From NCBI GenBank assembly GCA_018262195.1, contig JAGTRS010000003.1, positions 103,200 to 167,199 on the forward strand: a stretch of DNA of 64,000 bases, written 5' to 3'. Position 1 is the first letter of the stretch, and each line of letters starts with the position of its first letter. The stretch is from Pseudomonadota bacterium. GTDB taxonomy: Bacteria > Pseudomonadota > Gammaproteobacteria > Burkholderiales > Rhodocyclaceae. Below are positions 7,869 to 16,096 of this stretch, piece after piece. The position numbers and the translations under genes are program-made. The notes below the pieces were generated by a model. That model was not told where the DNA came from. It saw nothing but the letters and a program-made list of their open reading frames with translations, and made no database searches.

Positions 7869-10151
7869 TTACTTGACCTTCTTTGCACCGTTTTGCTCAA
7901 GGTAGGTCTTGGCGCGCAGACCGATGTCAGCTGCCTTGACCTGGTATTGCCAAACTTGCTCAGCCCACAGGTTGGCTTGGTCCCAATCCTTCTTGGCTGC
8001 TGCGGCTTCGTGCTTGGCCTTGGCGTCCTTCATCTTGCCGAGCTGGTCGGTTGCGTCGTCAACCATGTTGACCACATCCGGGAAGTCCTTGAAATTCACG
8101 CTGGTGATGTAACCGACCACGGAATCAATGACGACTTGGGTGTCTGCAACCTTCTTCACAGTCGCCTTATAGTCGGCTTCGGTGTAGTTGGCCTTGGCTT
8201 CTGCTGTCTTGCCCGGCTTCCAGCCCTTTGGCTTGACTAGCAGATAACCCTGCATTTCAAGGTGGAGTGCGGAGCAGAACTCGGTGCAGTAGTAAGGATA
8301 GACGCCTTCCTTGTCGGCCTTGAACTTGACGGTGACCGTCTTGCCCGGCTCAACCGAAGCGTGCACGTTGAAGGTCGAAACGGTGAAGCCGTGGGTTTCG
8401 TCCTGGGCGCGTTCGAGGTTGGTCAGGTGGATGGTGATTTCGTCGCCAACTTCAGCTTCGATGGTTTCCGGCGTGATGTGCGAACGGATCAGCGTGCCCT
8501 TGACCTCGATCTTGTTACCCTTCTTGGTCGTGACTTCCTCGCCAGCGCGAACCATACCCGGGTGCGGCTTGTCGGTGCGGGAGTCAGTACCAACCTTGTA
8601 GCGGACACCTGGCTTCAGTTTCGAAGCTTCGATGGCCACCACGTAGTGCGGCTCGCCCAGCGGCAGCGGCATGTCATACAGAAGTTGCATCTTGTCGTTG
8701 CTGATGTCGATCAACTGGTGGTTCTGCGGATGCAGTGGGCCAACCGGGTTGAAGCGATCGATCGACAGTTTGTTCAGCGCAACCAGGTAACGACCCTTCG
8801 GATCCGCCGAGTCACCTTCCATGGTCATCAGGTGACCGATGTTGTAGTGCACGGAGATCTTGTCGAGTACCTTGCCATCGCAGTGGTTCCATTTGACGAC
8901 TTGCGAATCGACATACAGCGAGGTGTAGGCGATACAAGGCTTGGAATCATACTGAGTGTGCAGAGGACCGAGGCCGAGTTGGACCTGGGTATGCAGCGCA
9001 TCCTTCATGCCGATGACCGGAATGCCGTACGGATCCTTGGATTCGAACTTGCCAGCCTTGATGGCGGCCTGGATCTTCTCGAAGGAATAGACGGAGACGT
9101 GGGTGTCGAGCTTGCCGGCGACGGTCAGGAACTTGCCGTCCGGGGTCACGTCGACGCCGTGCGGCGATTTCGGTTCCGGCACGAGGAAGAGGATGCCTTC
9201 CTTGATCGCGGTTTCCATCATCAGCACGTTGTGGCCGTTGATCTTCTTGGCCTTGCCCTGGGCAACCAGTTCGGCGGCCTTCTTCCAGTTGATCACGTGC
9301 AGATAGTCGGTGTCTTTGGCGGAGCAACCAGCCTCATACGGCGGACGACCCTTTTCGATGCCACCAACGTAACGCTCGGAGCAGAAGGAGTTGGTGAAGG
9401 ACCAGCCATCGGACGGGCCTTTACCAGCGTCGGACAAATCCTGGCTGTACGGCGGCAGTTCGAGGGAGAAGGACTGTTTCGGATCGAGGCGGCCTTCCTT
9501 GCGGTCGAACTTCCAGTAGGTCACGCCACCGCGATACTTCTCATTGAACTCTTCGAGCGGGTAGAACTTCTTGTTTTCGAGCGGTGCAGCGTACTGCGCG
9601 GCTTCGATGACATATTCGGTATTCGGCGTGACGAAGGCACCACCGTGTTCCGACTTGTAGATCGGGTTGACCACGATCTGCTTGGTTTCGAAGTCACGCA
9701 GGTCGATCACGGCGAGGCGCGGATTGGCCTTGTCGTTAATGAACAGGAACTGGCCGTCGTACTTGCCCTGGGTTTCGGAAATGGCCGGGTGGTGCGTATC
9801 GCCCCAGTTGATTTCCTTGCCGTCGATGTTGCCCTGACGCAGCACAGCCTTGGAGTTTTCATCGAAACCGTAGCCTTGCCAGGGTTCCGGCGTGAAAACG
9901 CCGATGTACTTCAGGATGCGCATGGACGGAATGCCATACACGATGATCTGGCCGGACTGACCGCCAGAACTGAAGGCGAGGAATTCGTCGCGCTTGCCGG
10001 TCGGAACGTAGGTTTTGGACGCTGCGAGCAGATCCTGTTGGCTCAGGCCACGACGCTTCATGACGTCCTGCAGCGATTCAGCAGACCATGCAGTGGCTGC
10101 AAAACCAGCTGCCAGCAGTACGGCTGTGGTTTTAACTACAAATTTCTTCAT
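7869..10151 (-). CDS. nosZ: NosZ, clade II nitrous oxide reductase with a C-terminal extension
   Basis: A 760-residue periplasmic enzyme reducing N2O to N2. The leader (MKKFVVKTTAVLLAAGFAATAWSA) is of Sec type, with no twin arginine, typical of atypical clade II NosZ. A seven-bladed propeller with CuZ histidines (for example DTHHPA and HGVDVTPDG) is followed by a cupredoxin domain carrying the CuA motif CTEFCSALHLEM near residues 622-633. About 113 residues follow this domain, alpha-helical by composition and without any CXXCH, so it is not the haem-fused Wolinella form. A GGGAG ribosome site lies before the ATG. Confidence 0.97.
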   Translation of the reverse strand: MKKFVVKTTAVLLAAGFAATAWSAESLQDVMKRRGLSQQDLLAASKTYVPTGKRDEFLAFSSGGQSGQIIVYGIPSMRILKYIGVFTPEPWQGYGFDENSKAVLRQGNIDGKEINWGDTHHPAISETQGKYDGQFLFINDKANPRLAVIDLRDFETKQIVVNPIYKSEHGGAFVTPNTEYVIEAAQYAAPLENKKFYPLEEFNEKYRGGVTYWKFDRKEGRLDPKQSFSLELPPYSQDLSDAGKGPSDGWSFTNSFCSERYVGGIEKGRPPYEAGCSAKDTDYLHVINWKKAAELVAQGKAKKINGHNVLMMETAIKEGILFLVPEPKSPHGVDVTPDGKFLTVAGKLDTHVSVYSFEKIQAAIKAGKFESKDPYGIPVIGMKDALHTQVQLGLGPLHTQYDSKPCIAYTSLYVDSQVVKWNHCDGKVLDKISVHYNIGHLMTMEGDSADPKGRYLVALNKLSIDRFNPVGPLHPQNHQLIDISNDKMQLLYDMPLPLGEPHYVVAIEASKLKPGVRYKVGTDSRTDKPHPGMVRAGEEVTTKKGNKIEVKGTLIRSHITPETIEAEVGDEITIHLTNLERAQDETHGFTVSTFNVHASVEPGKTVTVKFKADKEGVYPYYCTEFCSALHLEMQGYLLVKPKGWKPGKTAEAKANYTEADYKATVKKVADTQVVIDSVVGYITSVNFKDFPDVVNMVDDATDQLGKMKDAKAKHEAAAAKKDWDQANLWAEQVWQYQVKAADIGLRAKTYLEQNGAKKVK

Positions 10152-10207
10152 CTTGATTCTCCCATGAATACCAGAAGTAGAACTTCCTTACCCCTCCATC
10201 GCCGCCT

Positions 10208-10238
10208 GCGACAAAATGCCCCTGCGACAATATGCCGC
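10208..10238. promoter_or_regulatory. Tandem RegA/PrrA-like palindromes in the nosZ promoter
   Basis: Two 15-bp units spaced 16 bp apart: GCGAC-AAAAT-GCCCC (10208-10222) and GCGAC-AATAT-GCCGC (10224-10238). The second is a full match to the GCGRC...GNCGC half-site pattern described for RegA/PrrA response regulators, and the first matches one half fully. A regBA pair is encoded about 6 kb away, with a similar site in its own promoter. Binding is inferred. Confidence 0.5.
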
Positions 10239-10240
10239 AC

Positions 10241-10282
10241 ACTCTATTCTTCGCTGACTGTGAAAGAATTGATGTTTGTTAA
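10241..10282 (-). promoter_or_regulatory. FNR/Dnr-like box and -10 element for nosZ
   Basis: TTGAT-GTTT-GTTAA (10269-10282) matches 8 of 10 positions of the FNR/Dnr palindrome TTGAT-N4-ATCAA. A TAGAGT hexamer at 10246-10241 lies exactly where a -10 should be if the box is centred at -41.5 for leftward transcription, giving a start near 10234. The same box could also serve the divergent copper genes. Confidence 0.5.
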
Positions 10283-10348
10283 ATTCAAAGCTGCCTCTTC
10301 AGGGAAAATGCGCTGTCTCCACAGGACTCGCAGTCCAGAAACGATCTA

Positions 10349-10819
10349 GTGAATAAGAAAATCCTGATTGATGTGATCGGCATCGAGTTGATTGCCCTGG
10401 TTGTTGTCATCGGCTACAAGTTGTCGCCGATGCTGTTACCTAAAGCCGACGTGACTATCCAGCCCGATCCAGTATGCAATTTGCAGGTGGTGGCTTGTGG
10501 CGTCACCCTGCCGTCCGGAGGGAAGGTCGTTTTGTCGATGGGCACGCGTCCGATTCCCTTGGTCAAACCATTCGAGGTGGAGGTGACGACCAGTGGTTTT
10601 TCGCCGACTCGGGTCGAAGTTGATTTTGCCGGCATCGACATGAACATGGGTTTGAACCGCCCGCAACTGGCCGCCAAGAGCGAAGGCAGCTATACCGCCG
10701 AGGTTACATTGCCGGTCTGTATTACCGGCCAAATGGACTGGCAGGCAACGGTGCTGATTGAAAGTGGCAGCGGGCGTATTGCTGTGCCATATCGTTTCAG
10801 TTCGGGGAGCCACGAGTGA
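10349..10819 (+). CDS. FixH/YtkA-like membrane-anchored protein with methionine motif, copper-delivery neighbour
   Basis: A 156-residue protein starting at GTG. One N-terminal membrane helix (residues about 6-25) anchors a periplasmic domain with paired cysteines (CNLQVVACG) and the motif DMNMGLN, which resembles the conserved Met/Asn motif of FixH/YtkA-like domains. It overlaps the following Sco gene by 4 bp, and a PCuAC chaperone comes next, so it probably belongs to periplasmic copper handling. Copper binding by the DMNMG methionines is inferred. The family assignment is tentative. Confidence 0.6.
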   Translation: MNKKILIDVIGIELIALVVVIGYKLSPMLLPKADVTIQPDPVCNLQVVACGVTLPSGGKVVLSMGTRPIPLVKPFEVEVTTSGFSPTRVEVDFAGIDMNMGLNRPQLAAKSEGSYTAEVTLPVCITGQMDWQATVLIESGSGRIAVPYRFSSGSHE

Positions 10820-11421
10820 TGGCTGAACGTATTCTGATGGTGATCGCCGGGCTGCTGGCTCTGGTCGTGGCTGGCGTTGCCCTTTTTTGGCAGCCCGAAA
10901 TGCCGGAACGCCCACTGCCTAGAGCGATCATCGCGGCTGGTGGCGATTTCACGCTGCAGTCGGCCAGTGGGCCGGTGTCCCTGAAGGACTATCGCGGCAA
11001 ACTGGTTCTGCTCTATTTTGGCTATACCTTTTGCCCGGATATCTGTCCGACTTCATTGGCAGCGACCTCGGAAGGCCTGAAGCAGCTCAAGCCGGAGGAG
11101 CTGGCTCAGGTGGCAATGATCTTTGTTTCGGTGGATCCGAAGCGTGACACGCCGGAGCGCCTGAAGGAGTATGTCGAATTCTTCCACCCGACTATTGTTG
11201 GAGTCACAGGCACTGCCGAGAACATCGCCGAGATCGCCAAACGCTACGGTGTGTTCTACGCCGAGCAGAAAGTCGAGACAGCTGGCGGTGGTTATGTTGT
11301 CGATCACTCGGCTGATACGTTCATCGTCGCGCCCGATGGACAACTGGTCGGCAAGATAGCTCACGCAACGCCACCCGATCAGGTGGTCGTTGCAATTCGC
11401 AAATATTTGAAACAACCATGA
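10816..11421 (+). CDS. SCO1/SenC family copper chaperone
   Basis: A 201-residue thioredoxin-fold protein with an N-terminal membrane anchor (residues about 5-22). It has the copper/thiol motif FCPDICPTS (CxxxC, near residue 75) and the conserved distal histidine in VDHSADTF near residue 163. Sco proteins deliver Cu or reduce the CuA-site cysteines; that normally means cytochrome oxidase, but NosZ also has a CuA site. Location opposite nosZ suggests service to NosZ. It overlaps both neighbours (4 bp upstream; its stop abuts the PCuAC ribosome site). Confidence 0.88.
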   Translation: MMAERILMVIAGLLALVVAGVALFWQPEMPERPLPRAIIAAGGDFTLQSASGPVSLKDYRGKLVLLYFGYTFCPDICPTSLAATSEGLKQLKPEELAQVAMIFVSVDPKRDTPERLKEYVEFFHPTIVGVTGTAENIAEIAKRYGVFYAEQKVETAGGGYVVDHSADTFIVAPDGQLVGKIAHATPPDQVVVAIRKYLKQP

Positions 11422-11435
11422 TGGAGAGTAAAGGC

Positions 11436-11900
11436 ATGAAAAAACTGTCAATGTTCGCGGCTACGCTGATGTTTTCGGCCGGTGTTTTCGCCGGTGCTGC
11501 CGACAACGTGTCCGTGCAGGACCCCTATGTTCGTCTGGCGCCACCCAATGCGCCGGCTACGGGTGCCTTCATGGTGATCAAGAACAACGGCGACAAGGAC
11601 ATCAAGGTTCTCAAGGCTGACAATCCGGTTTCCAAAGTGACCGAACTGCATACCCATCTTAACGAAGGTGGGGTCATGAAAATGCGTCCGGTCCCGGCCA
11701 TCGACATCAAGGCCAAGGGTGAAGCGGTACTCAAGCCGGGTGGTCTGCATGTCATGCTGATCGATCTCAAGGCGCCGATGAAGGAAGGCGATGTGGTGCC
11801 GATCACGCTGATTTTTGATGATGGCAGCGCCAAGCAGGTCGATGCCAAGGTGGTTCGGCCAATGGCTGCAGGCATGCCGATGTCGGAGCATAAACACTGA
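11436..11900 (+). CDS. PCuAC-type periplasmic copper chaperone
   Basis: A 154-residue secreted protein. The start at MKKLSMF was chosen because a GGAG lies 9 bp upstream and it gives a Sec signal peptide (cleavage AGA-AD); an ATG at 11421 would add five residues. The copper-binding residues of the DUF461/PCuAC fold are present: H-x-H with GGVMKMRPV, then LKPGGLHVML. A C-terminal H-rich tail (EHKH) may add metal binding. These proteins insert Cu(I) into CuA sites, in cooperation with Sco. A terminator follows. Confidence 0.88.
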   Translation: MKKLSMFAATLMFSAGVFAGAADNVSVQDPYVRLAPPNAPATGAFMVIKNNGDKDIKVLKADNPVSKVTELHTHLNEGGVMKMRPVPAIDIKAKGEAVLKPGGLHVMLIDLKAPMKEGDVVPITLIFDDGSAKQVDAKVVRPMAAGMPMSEHKH

Positions 11901-11940
11901 GCATTGGCTGTTGCCGGTAGCGGGTTATTTGTCTCCGGAA

Positions 11941-11976
11941 GGGGGCGTCCAGCGAAATGCCGGGCGCCCCTTTTTT
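11941..11976 (+). terminator. Intrinsic terminator after the copper-chaperone operon
   Basis: A GC-rich stem (GGGGCGTCC with GGGCGCCCC) around a loop is followed by TTTTTT at 11971-11976. It ends the rightward copper operon and separates it from the convergent GGDEF-EAL gene. Confidence 0.8.
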
Positions 11977-11990
11977 CTGTTTAAGCAGAG

Positions 11991-14900
11991 TCAGTCAATC
12001 GGCAGCGACTTGATCGATGCGTCGAGGTTGATCATGTTGGCCGGCATCGGTTTGGCCATGTAATAGCCTTGGGCGAAGTTACAGTTCAGCGCCGATAGCG
12101 CATCGTACTGTTCCTTCGTTTCAACGCCTTCGGCAATCACCGAAAGGTGAAGGCTGTTGGCCAGAGCCATGATGGCGGTCACGATCGCCCGGTCGTTTTC
12201 ATTGACCGTCATGTCCGTGATGAAAGAACGGTCGATCTTCAGGGTGTCGACGGGGAAGCGCTTGAGGTAGGCCAGGCTGGAGTAACCCGTGCCAAAGTCG
12301 TCGATCGACAGGCGGAAACCGCGACTGCTCAGGTTTTGCAGCGTGCCGAGGGCAAGTTCTCCATCCTGCATGATCACCGTTTCAGTAATTTCCAGTTCGA
12401 TTCGATCCGGTGTCAGGTCATAGTCGGCGAGTACCCCGCAAATCCCCTCAGTGAGCTTCGGATCGTTGAACTGGATGGGCGATAGATTGAGCGCCAGGAT
12501 GGGGGGGGTTAAACCCTGGTCAATCCAGCTTCGCAATTGCGAACAGGCGTGACGAAGAACGATGGTCCCGATTTCGCCGATCAGGCCGCTTTCCTCTGCC
12601 ACGGTGATGAACTGAGCCGGGCCGACCAGCCCCTTGGTGGGGTGGTTCCAGCGAACCAGCGCCTCGTAGGAGGTAATGCGGTGGGTTTTCAGGTTGATAA
12701 CCGGTTGATAGTGCACCTCGAATTCGTTCCGGTCGATGGCGCGACGGAGGTCGGACTCTATCTGGAAGTAATTGTCAGCGGCGGCATTCATCTCCGCCGT
12801 GAAGTAGCAATAGGTATTCCTGCCGTTGGCTTTGGCCTGATACATCGCGGTATCGGCATTACGCATCAGGGCGTTCACTGTCACCCCGTCGTTTGGATAA
12901 AAACAGATGCCGATGGATGGTGTGACGAACAATTCGTGCCCGTCGATGCGGATCGGCGGGCGCAGGGAATCGAGAATTTTTGACGCGAGCTTGCCGGCCT
13001 GGGCTTCATTGTTCTTGAACGGCAGGACGATCATGAACTCGTCGCCGCCCAGGCGGGCGATCGTGTCATTGGAGCGAAGTGTTTCAGTCAATCGGCTGGC
13101 CACTCTCTTGAGCAGTGTGTCGCCGATGTGGTGGCCAAGGGAATCGTTGATCGTCTTGAAGCGATCCAGATCGATGAACAAGACGGCAACTTTGGTGCCC
13201 TCCTGAGCCGCATTCTCCATTGCCTCGCCGAGCCGTTGCTGAAGCAAGGTGCGGTTGGCAAGTCCGGTCAGTGCGTCATGATGGGCCAGATAGCGTAACT
13301 TGCCTTCGATGCGCCGGCGCTCGAGTACTTCGCTTTCGAGTTCACTGGTTCGTTCCTTGACGCGCAGTTCCAGTTCATCCCTGGAGCGTAGCAGCGCATC
13401 TTCGGCTCGTTTGCGTTCGGTGATGTCGCTGGCAACGAAGAGGAAACCTTGGGCATTTCTGTCTTCAGGATGCAAGGCCGAGATCGAGAGCTCGACTGTA
13501 AATTTCTCGCCATCTTTTCGCTGGAAGGTCCAGTGTCCCTGGTCTACCGAGCCAAGTCGAACCCTGGCCAGCAATGCGTCAATATCCGTGACTGGTTCGA
13601 AGCCAATCTCGCTTGTTAGCGCCCGGCGACGTTCCCGGACTTCTTCACGCAGGAAAAAACACTCGACGGGGGTTCGTCCCAGCAATTCCGAGGAAGAGTA
13701 GCCGAGCATCTGCTCGGTTGCCGGATTGGATGAGATGACCCGGCCTTCGCTATCGGTCGACAGGATCATCAACTTTGCACTATTGAGAATCGCCCTCTGC
13801 AGCATGACGGATTCCCGCAGGGACTCCTCTGCCACCTTGCGTGAGGTGATGTCTTCGTAGTTCCAGATGGAGCCATCGTTCGGATGGGCCGGGTCAATGG
13901 CACGACCAGTGATACGTAGCCAGATCGGGTCCCCGTTCTGGCGTCGGTGAACGATTTCGGCAACGAAGGTTTCGCCTCTGCCGAGAATCTCGTAGGCTTT
14001 CGCGCCGGTTTCAGTATGCGATTTTTCGGAAAAGTACGTTATTCGCGTCGGTTTGCCCGTCAACTCGCCAGGGCCATAGCCATACAGCTCCTCGAATCGG
14101 CGATTGCATTGCTGAAATACACGGTTCTTGATGAAGGCAATGCCAGCAACACAGTGATCGAATATCAGGCGCTGGTCGAGATAAGCCTTCTTCAGTTCTT
14201 CTTCAGCGTGTTTGAAGGCTGTGCGGTCCTCGGCAATCCAGAAGACTCCCATCGATGGATCGCTCGCATCGGCCACGTAGCCGATCAGGTTGATCCAGAT
14301 GTCGCTGCCATCCTGGCGGCGCATGTAGAGCTCGGTCTGGAATGGTTTGGCCTGGAAAAGGGCGGGGGCGGCGCGTCGATTGAGGTCCGTATGTTCTTCA
14401 GCGGATCGGTAAAGGGACGAAGTATCCACGCCGATTCCGTTTTCTCCGGGGAAACCGAACAGATTGCCAAAGCGCTGGTTGTAGCGAACAATTTTCCGAT
14501 CACGAGTAACGACAATGCCCACTGATGAATTGGCCATCAGCGCTTCCATTTCGCGCGACGATTTTTCCAGCGCATCCCGGGTGCTGACGGCCTCGGTGAT
14601 GTCGGCGGTAATCCAGACGATTCCACGACTGGGGTCGTTGGGGTCAATCGCTTTCGCAAACAGCTGGCACCAGATCAGGTGGCCATCTTTTCTCCTGAAC
14701 TGTTTTGTCGCACTAAATGATTTTCCAGCCGAGAGCAGAGGGGAGGATTGACGGTTCAGTTCTTCGTGGCTTTCCTCGCTTGCATGAAGATTGGCGGTAG
14801 CCATGCCACGCAATTCGTCCGAGCTGTAGCCGACGATTTCCTCGAAACGCCGGTTGCTGCGCAGGACAGTGCGATGGCCGGTAAACACAATGCCAACGGA

Positions 14901-15317
14901 AGCATTGTTGAAAATGCTTTGTAGCTCCTGCAGGGTTTCATGAAGATTCCGTTCAGCCTGCTTTCGCTCCGATATGTCGTTGATGATCCAAATTGTTCCC
15001 TCCGCAGGGCGCTCGGGATCAACGATATACGCCACGGCATCAGCCCAGAAAGTATGGCCGTGGTGGTGCCTGAGCTGGATTTCATGGTGAAACGGCTTGC
15101 CGGATGACAGGATTGGGCCAGCGAGTCGGCCCAAGGATTCATAGTCAGCATCTGTCGGTAAAAGAAGTCTTGCCGGCATGCCGATGACTTCGCTGTCGAA
15201 TCCGAAGATCTCTGAAAATTTGGCGTTGTGCCGAAGCATTTCGCCATTTTTTGTGTAAAGGATTCCCACAGGCGCGTTCGTCATGAGCGCCTGATACTCT
15301 CGTTCTGCGTCCAGCAA
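11991..15317 (-). CDS. Five-PAS GGDEF-EAL c-di-GMP signalling protein
   Basis: A 1108-residue soluble protein with no membrane segment. Five consecutive PAS domains (about residues 5-120, 130-245, 255-370, 380-495, 510-640) are joined by short helical linkers and a coiled coil. A GGDEF domain with intact RLGGDEF (near 755) and an EAL domain with YEALVRW (near 880) plus DDFGTGYSSL follow. Both catalytic signatures are intact, so it may make and degrade c-di-GMP. The TTG start sits 8 bp after GGAG and directly follows an in-frame stop. The first four PAS units resemble each other closely, as if duplicated. The ligand is unknown. Confidence 0.88.
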   Translation of the reverse strand: MLDAEREYQALMTNAPVGILYTKNGEMLRHNAKFSEIFGFDSEVIGMPARLLLPTDADYESLGRLAGPILSSGKPFHHEIQLRHHHGHTFWADAVAYIVDPERPAEGTIWIINDISERKQAERNLHETLQELQSIFNNASVGIVFTGHRTVLRSNRRFEEIVGYSSDELRGMATANLHASEESHEELNRQSSPLLSAGKSFSATKQFRRKDGHLIWCQLFAKAIDPNDPSRGIVWITADITEAVSTRDALEKSSREMEALMANSSVGIVVTRDRKIVRYNQRFGNLFGFPGENGIGVDTSSLYRSAEEHTDLNRRAAPALFQAKPFQTELYMRRQDGSDIWINLIGYVADASDPSMGVFWIAEDRTAFKHAEEELKKAYLDQRLIFDHCVAGIAFIKNRVFQQCNRRFEELYGYGPGELTGKPTRITYFSEKSHTETGAKAYEILGRGETFVAEIVHRRQNGDPIWLRITGRAIDPAHPNDGSIWNYEDITSRKVAEESLRESVMLQRAILNSAKLMILSTDSEGRVISSNPATEQMLGYSSSELLGRTPVECFFLREEVRERRRALTSEIGFEPVTDIDALLARVRLGSVDQGHWTFQRKDGEKFTVELSISALHPEDRNAQGFLFVASDITERKRAEDALLRSRDELELRVKERTSELESEVLERRRIEGKLRYLAHHDALTGLANRTLLQQRLGEAMENAAQEGTKVAVLFIDLDRFKTINDSLGHHIGDTLLKRVASRLTETLRSNDTIARLGGDEFMIVLPFKNNEAQAGKLASKILDSLRPPIRIDGHELFVTPSIGICFYPNDGVTVNALMRNADTAMYQAKANGRNTYCYFTAEMNAAADNYFQIESDLRRAIDRNEFEVHYQPVINLKTHRITSYEALVRWNHPTKGLVGPAQFITVAEESGLIGEIGTIVLRHACSQLRSWIDQGLTPPILALNLSPIQFNDPKLTEGICGVLADYDLTPDRIELEITETVIMQDGELALGTLQNLSSRGFRLSIDDFGTGYSSLAYLKRFPVDTLKIDRSFITDMTVNENDRAIVTAIMALANSLHLSVIAEGVETKEQYDALSALNCNFAQGYYMAKPMPANMINLDASIKSLPID

Positions 15318-15562
15318 TTAAGTCTCCACTACGTGGTGTGTATGAATATTTTTATAGTTGTTTATTTATGTTTTCTTTTCACAGTCTATTTTCTTTACTT
15401 AAGTCATACAAGTAAATGCGAATGTAGTTTTTCGCTGACGCCCATCCGTGAACGAAATAATGCCTTTCGCATGGCGTGCTCGCTTGATACAGGCAGCATT
15501 ACGCGGAAGGTGTTGTCGTTGTGTTTTTGGCTCTTTGGCGGATGCCGGTCAGGCGGCTCGAC

Positions 15563-16096
15563 TCAAGTCTTGACCGGCCGTTTTGATAGTTTGCGTTGCA
15601 GCGTGCGTCGATGCATTTTCAAGGCACGTGCCGTGGCTGAAATGTTGCCGTCGTTTTCGTTGAGGACGCGCTGGATGTGCTCCCATTCCAGGCGGTCGAC
15701 AGATAGCGGTTCATCCGAGGCAGGGACGTCGAAATCCGGTCCGCCGTCGTCATCAAAGGCCGACAGGATGGCTTCAATCTCGACCGGTTTTGCCAGGTAC
15801 TGGATGGCGCCCAGCTTGACGGCGTCGACCGCGGTGGCAATGCTGGCGTAGCCGGTCAGTACGACAATACGGCAATCCGGGTTGCTTTCGAGCAGTGGCG
15901 GAATCAGGGCCAGGCCCGAGCTGCCGTTCAGGTTGAGGTCGAGGACGACGCGCGCCGGATTCAGTTCGCGGGCCAATTCGAGTGCCGATGCGGAATCCTG
16001 AGCACCACGCGCTGGGCATCCGCGCCGCTCCATGGTGCGAACCAGAATGGCATTGAAACTGGGGTCGTCGTCGATGATCAGCGTCATTTCATTCAT
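15563..16096 (-). CDS. regA: RegA/PrrA/ActR-type redox response regulator
   Basis: A 177-residue two-domain regulator. The receiver has acidic residues IIDDD (7-11), phospho-acceptor in VVLDLNLNG (about 52) and AKPVE lysine (about 102). The C-terminal Fis-type helix-turn-helix reads GNISATARALKMHRRTLQRK, the near-invariant RegA DNA-binding helix. The linker is acidic rather than the usual proline run. It overlaps regB by 4 bp. The family switches genes for denitrification, oxidases and CO2 or N2 fixation according to quinone redox state. Confidence 0.9.
   Translation of the reverse strand: MNEMTLIIDDDPSFNAILVRTMERRGCPARGAQDSASALELARELNPARVVLDLNLNGSSGLALIPPLLESNPDCRIVVLTGYASIATAVDAVKLGAIQYLAKPVEIEAILSAFDDDGGPDFDVPASDEPLSVDRLEWEHIQRVLNENDGNISATARALKMHRRTLQRKLSKRPVKT

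Noticed and set aside
8262..10349. 695-residue open frame on the plus strand across nosZ
   Set aside because: It is the antisense of nosZ, kept open by the GC-rich codon pattern. It has no ribosome site, no known domain, and its composition mirrors the coding strand.
15228..15851. 207-residue plus-strand frame across the regA 3' end and gap
   Set aside because: Its second half is antisense of regA and its first half is antisense of the PAS protein start; no domain seen.
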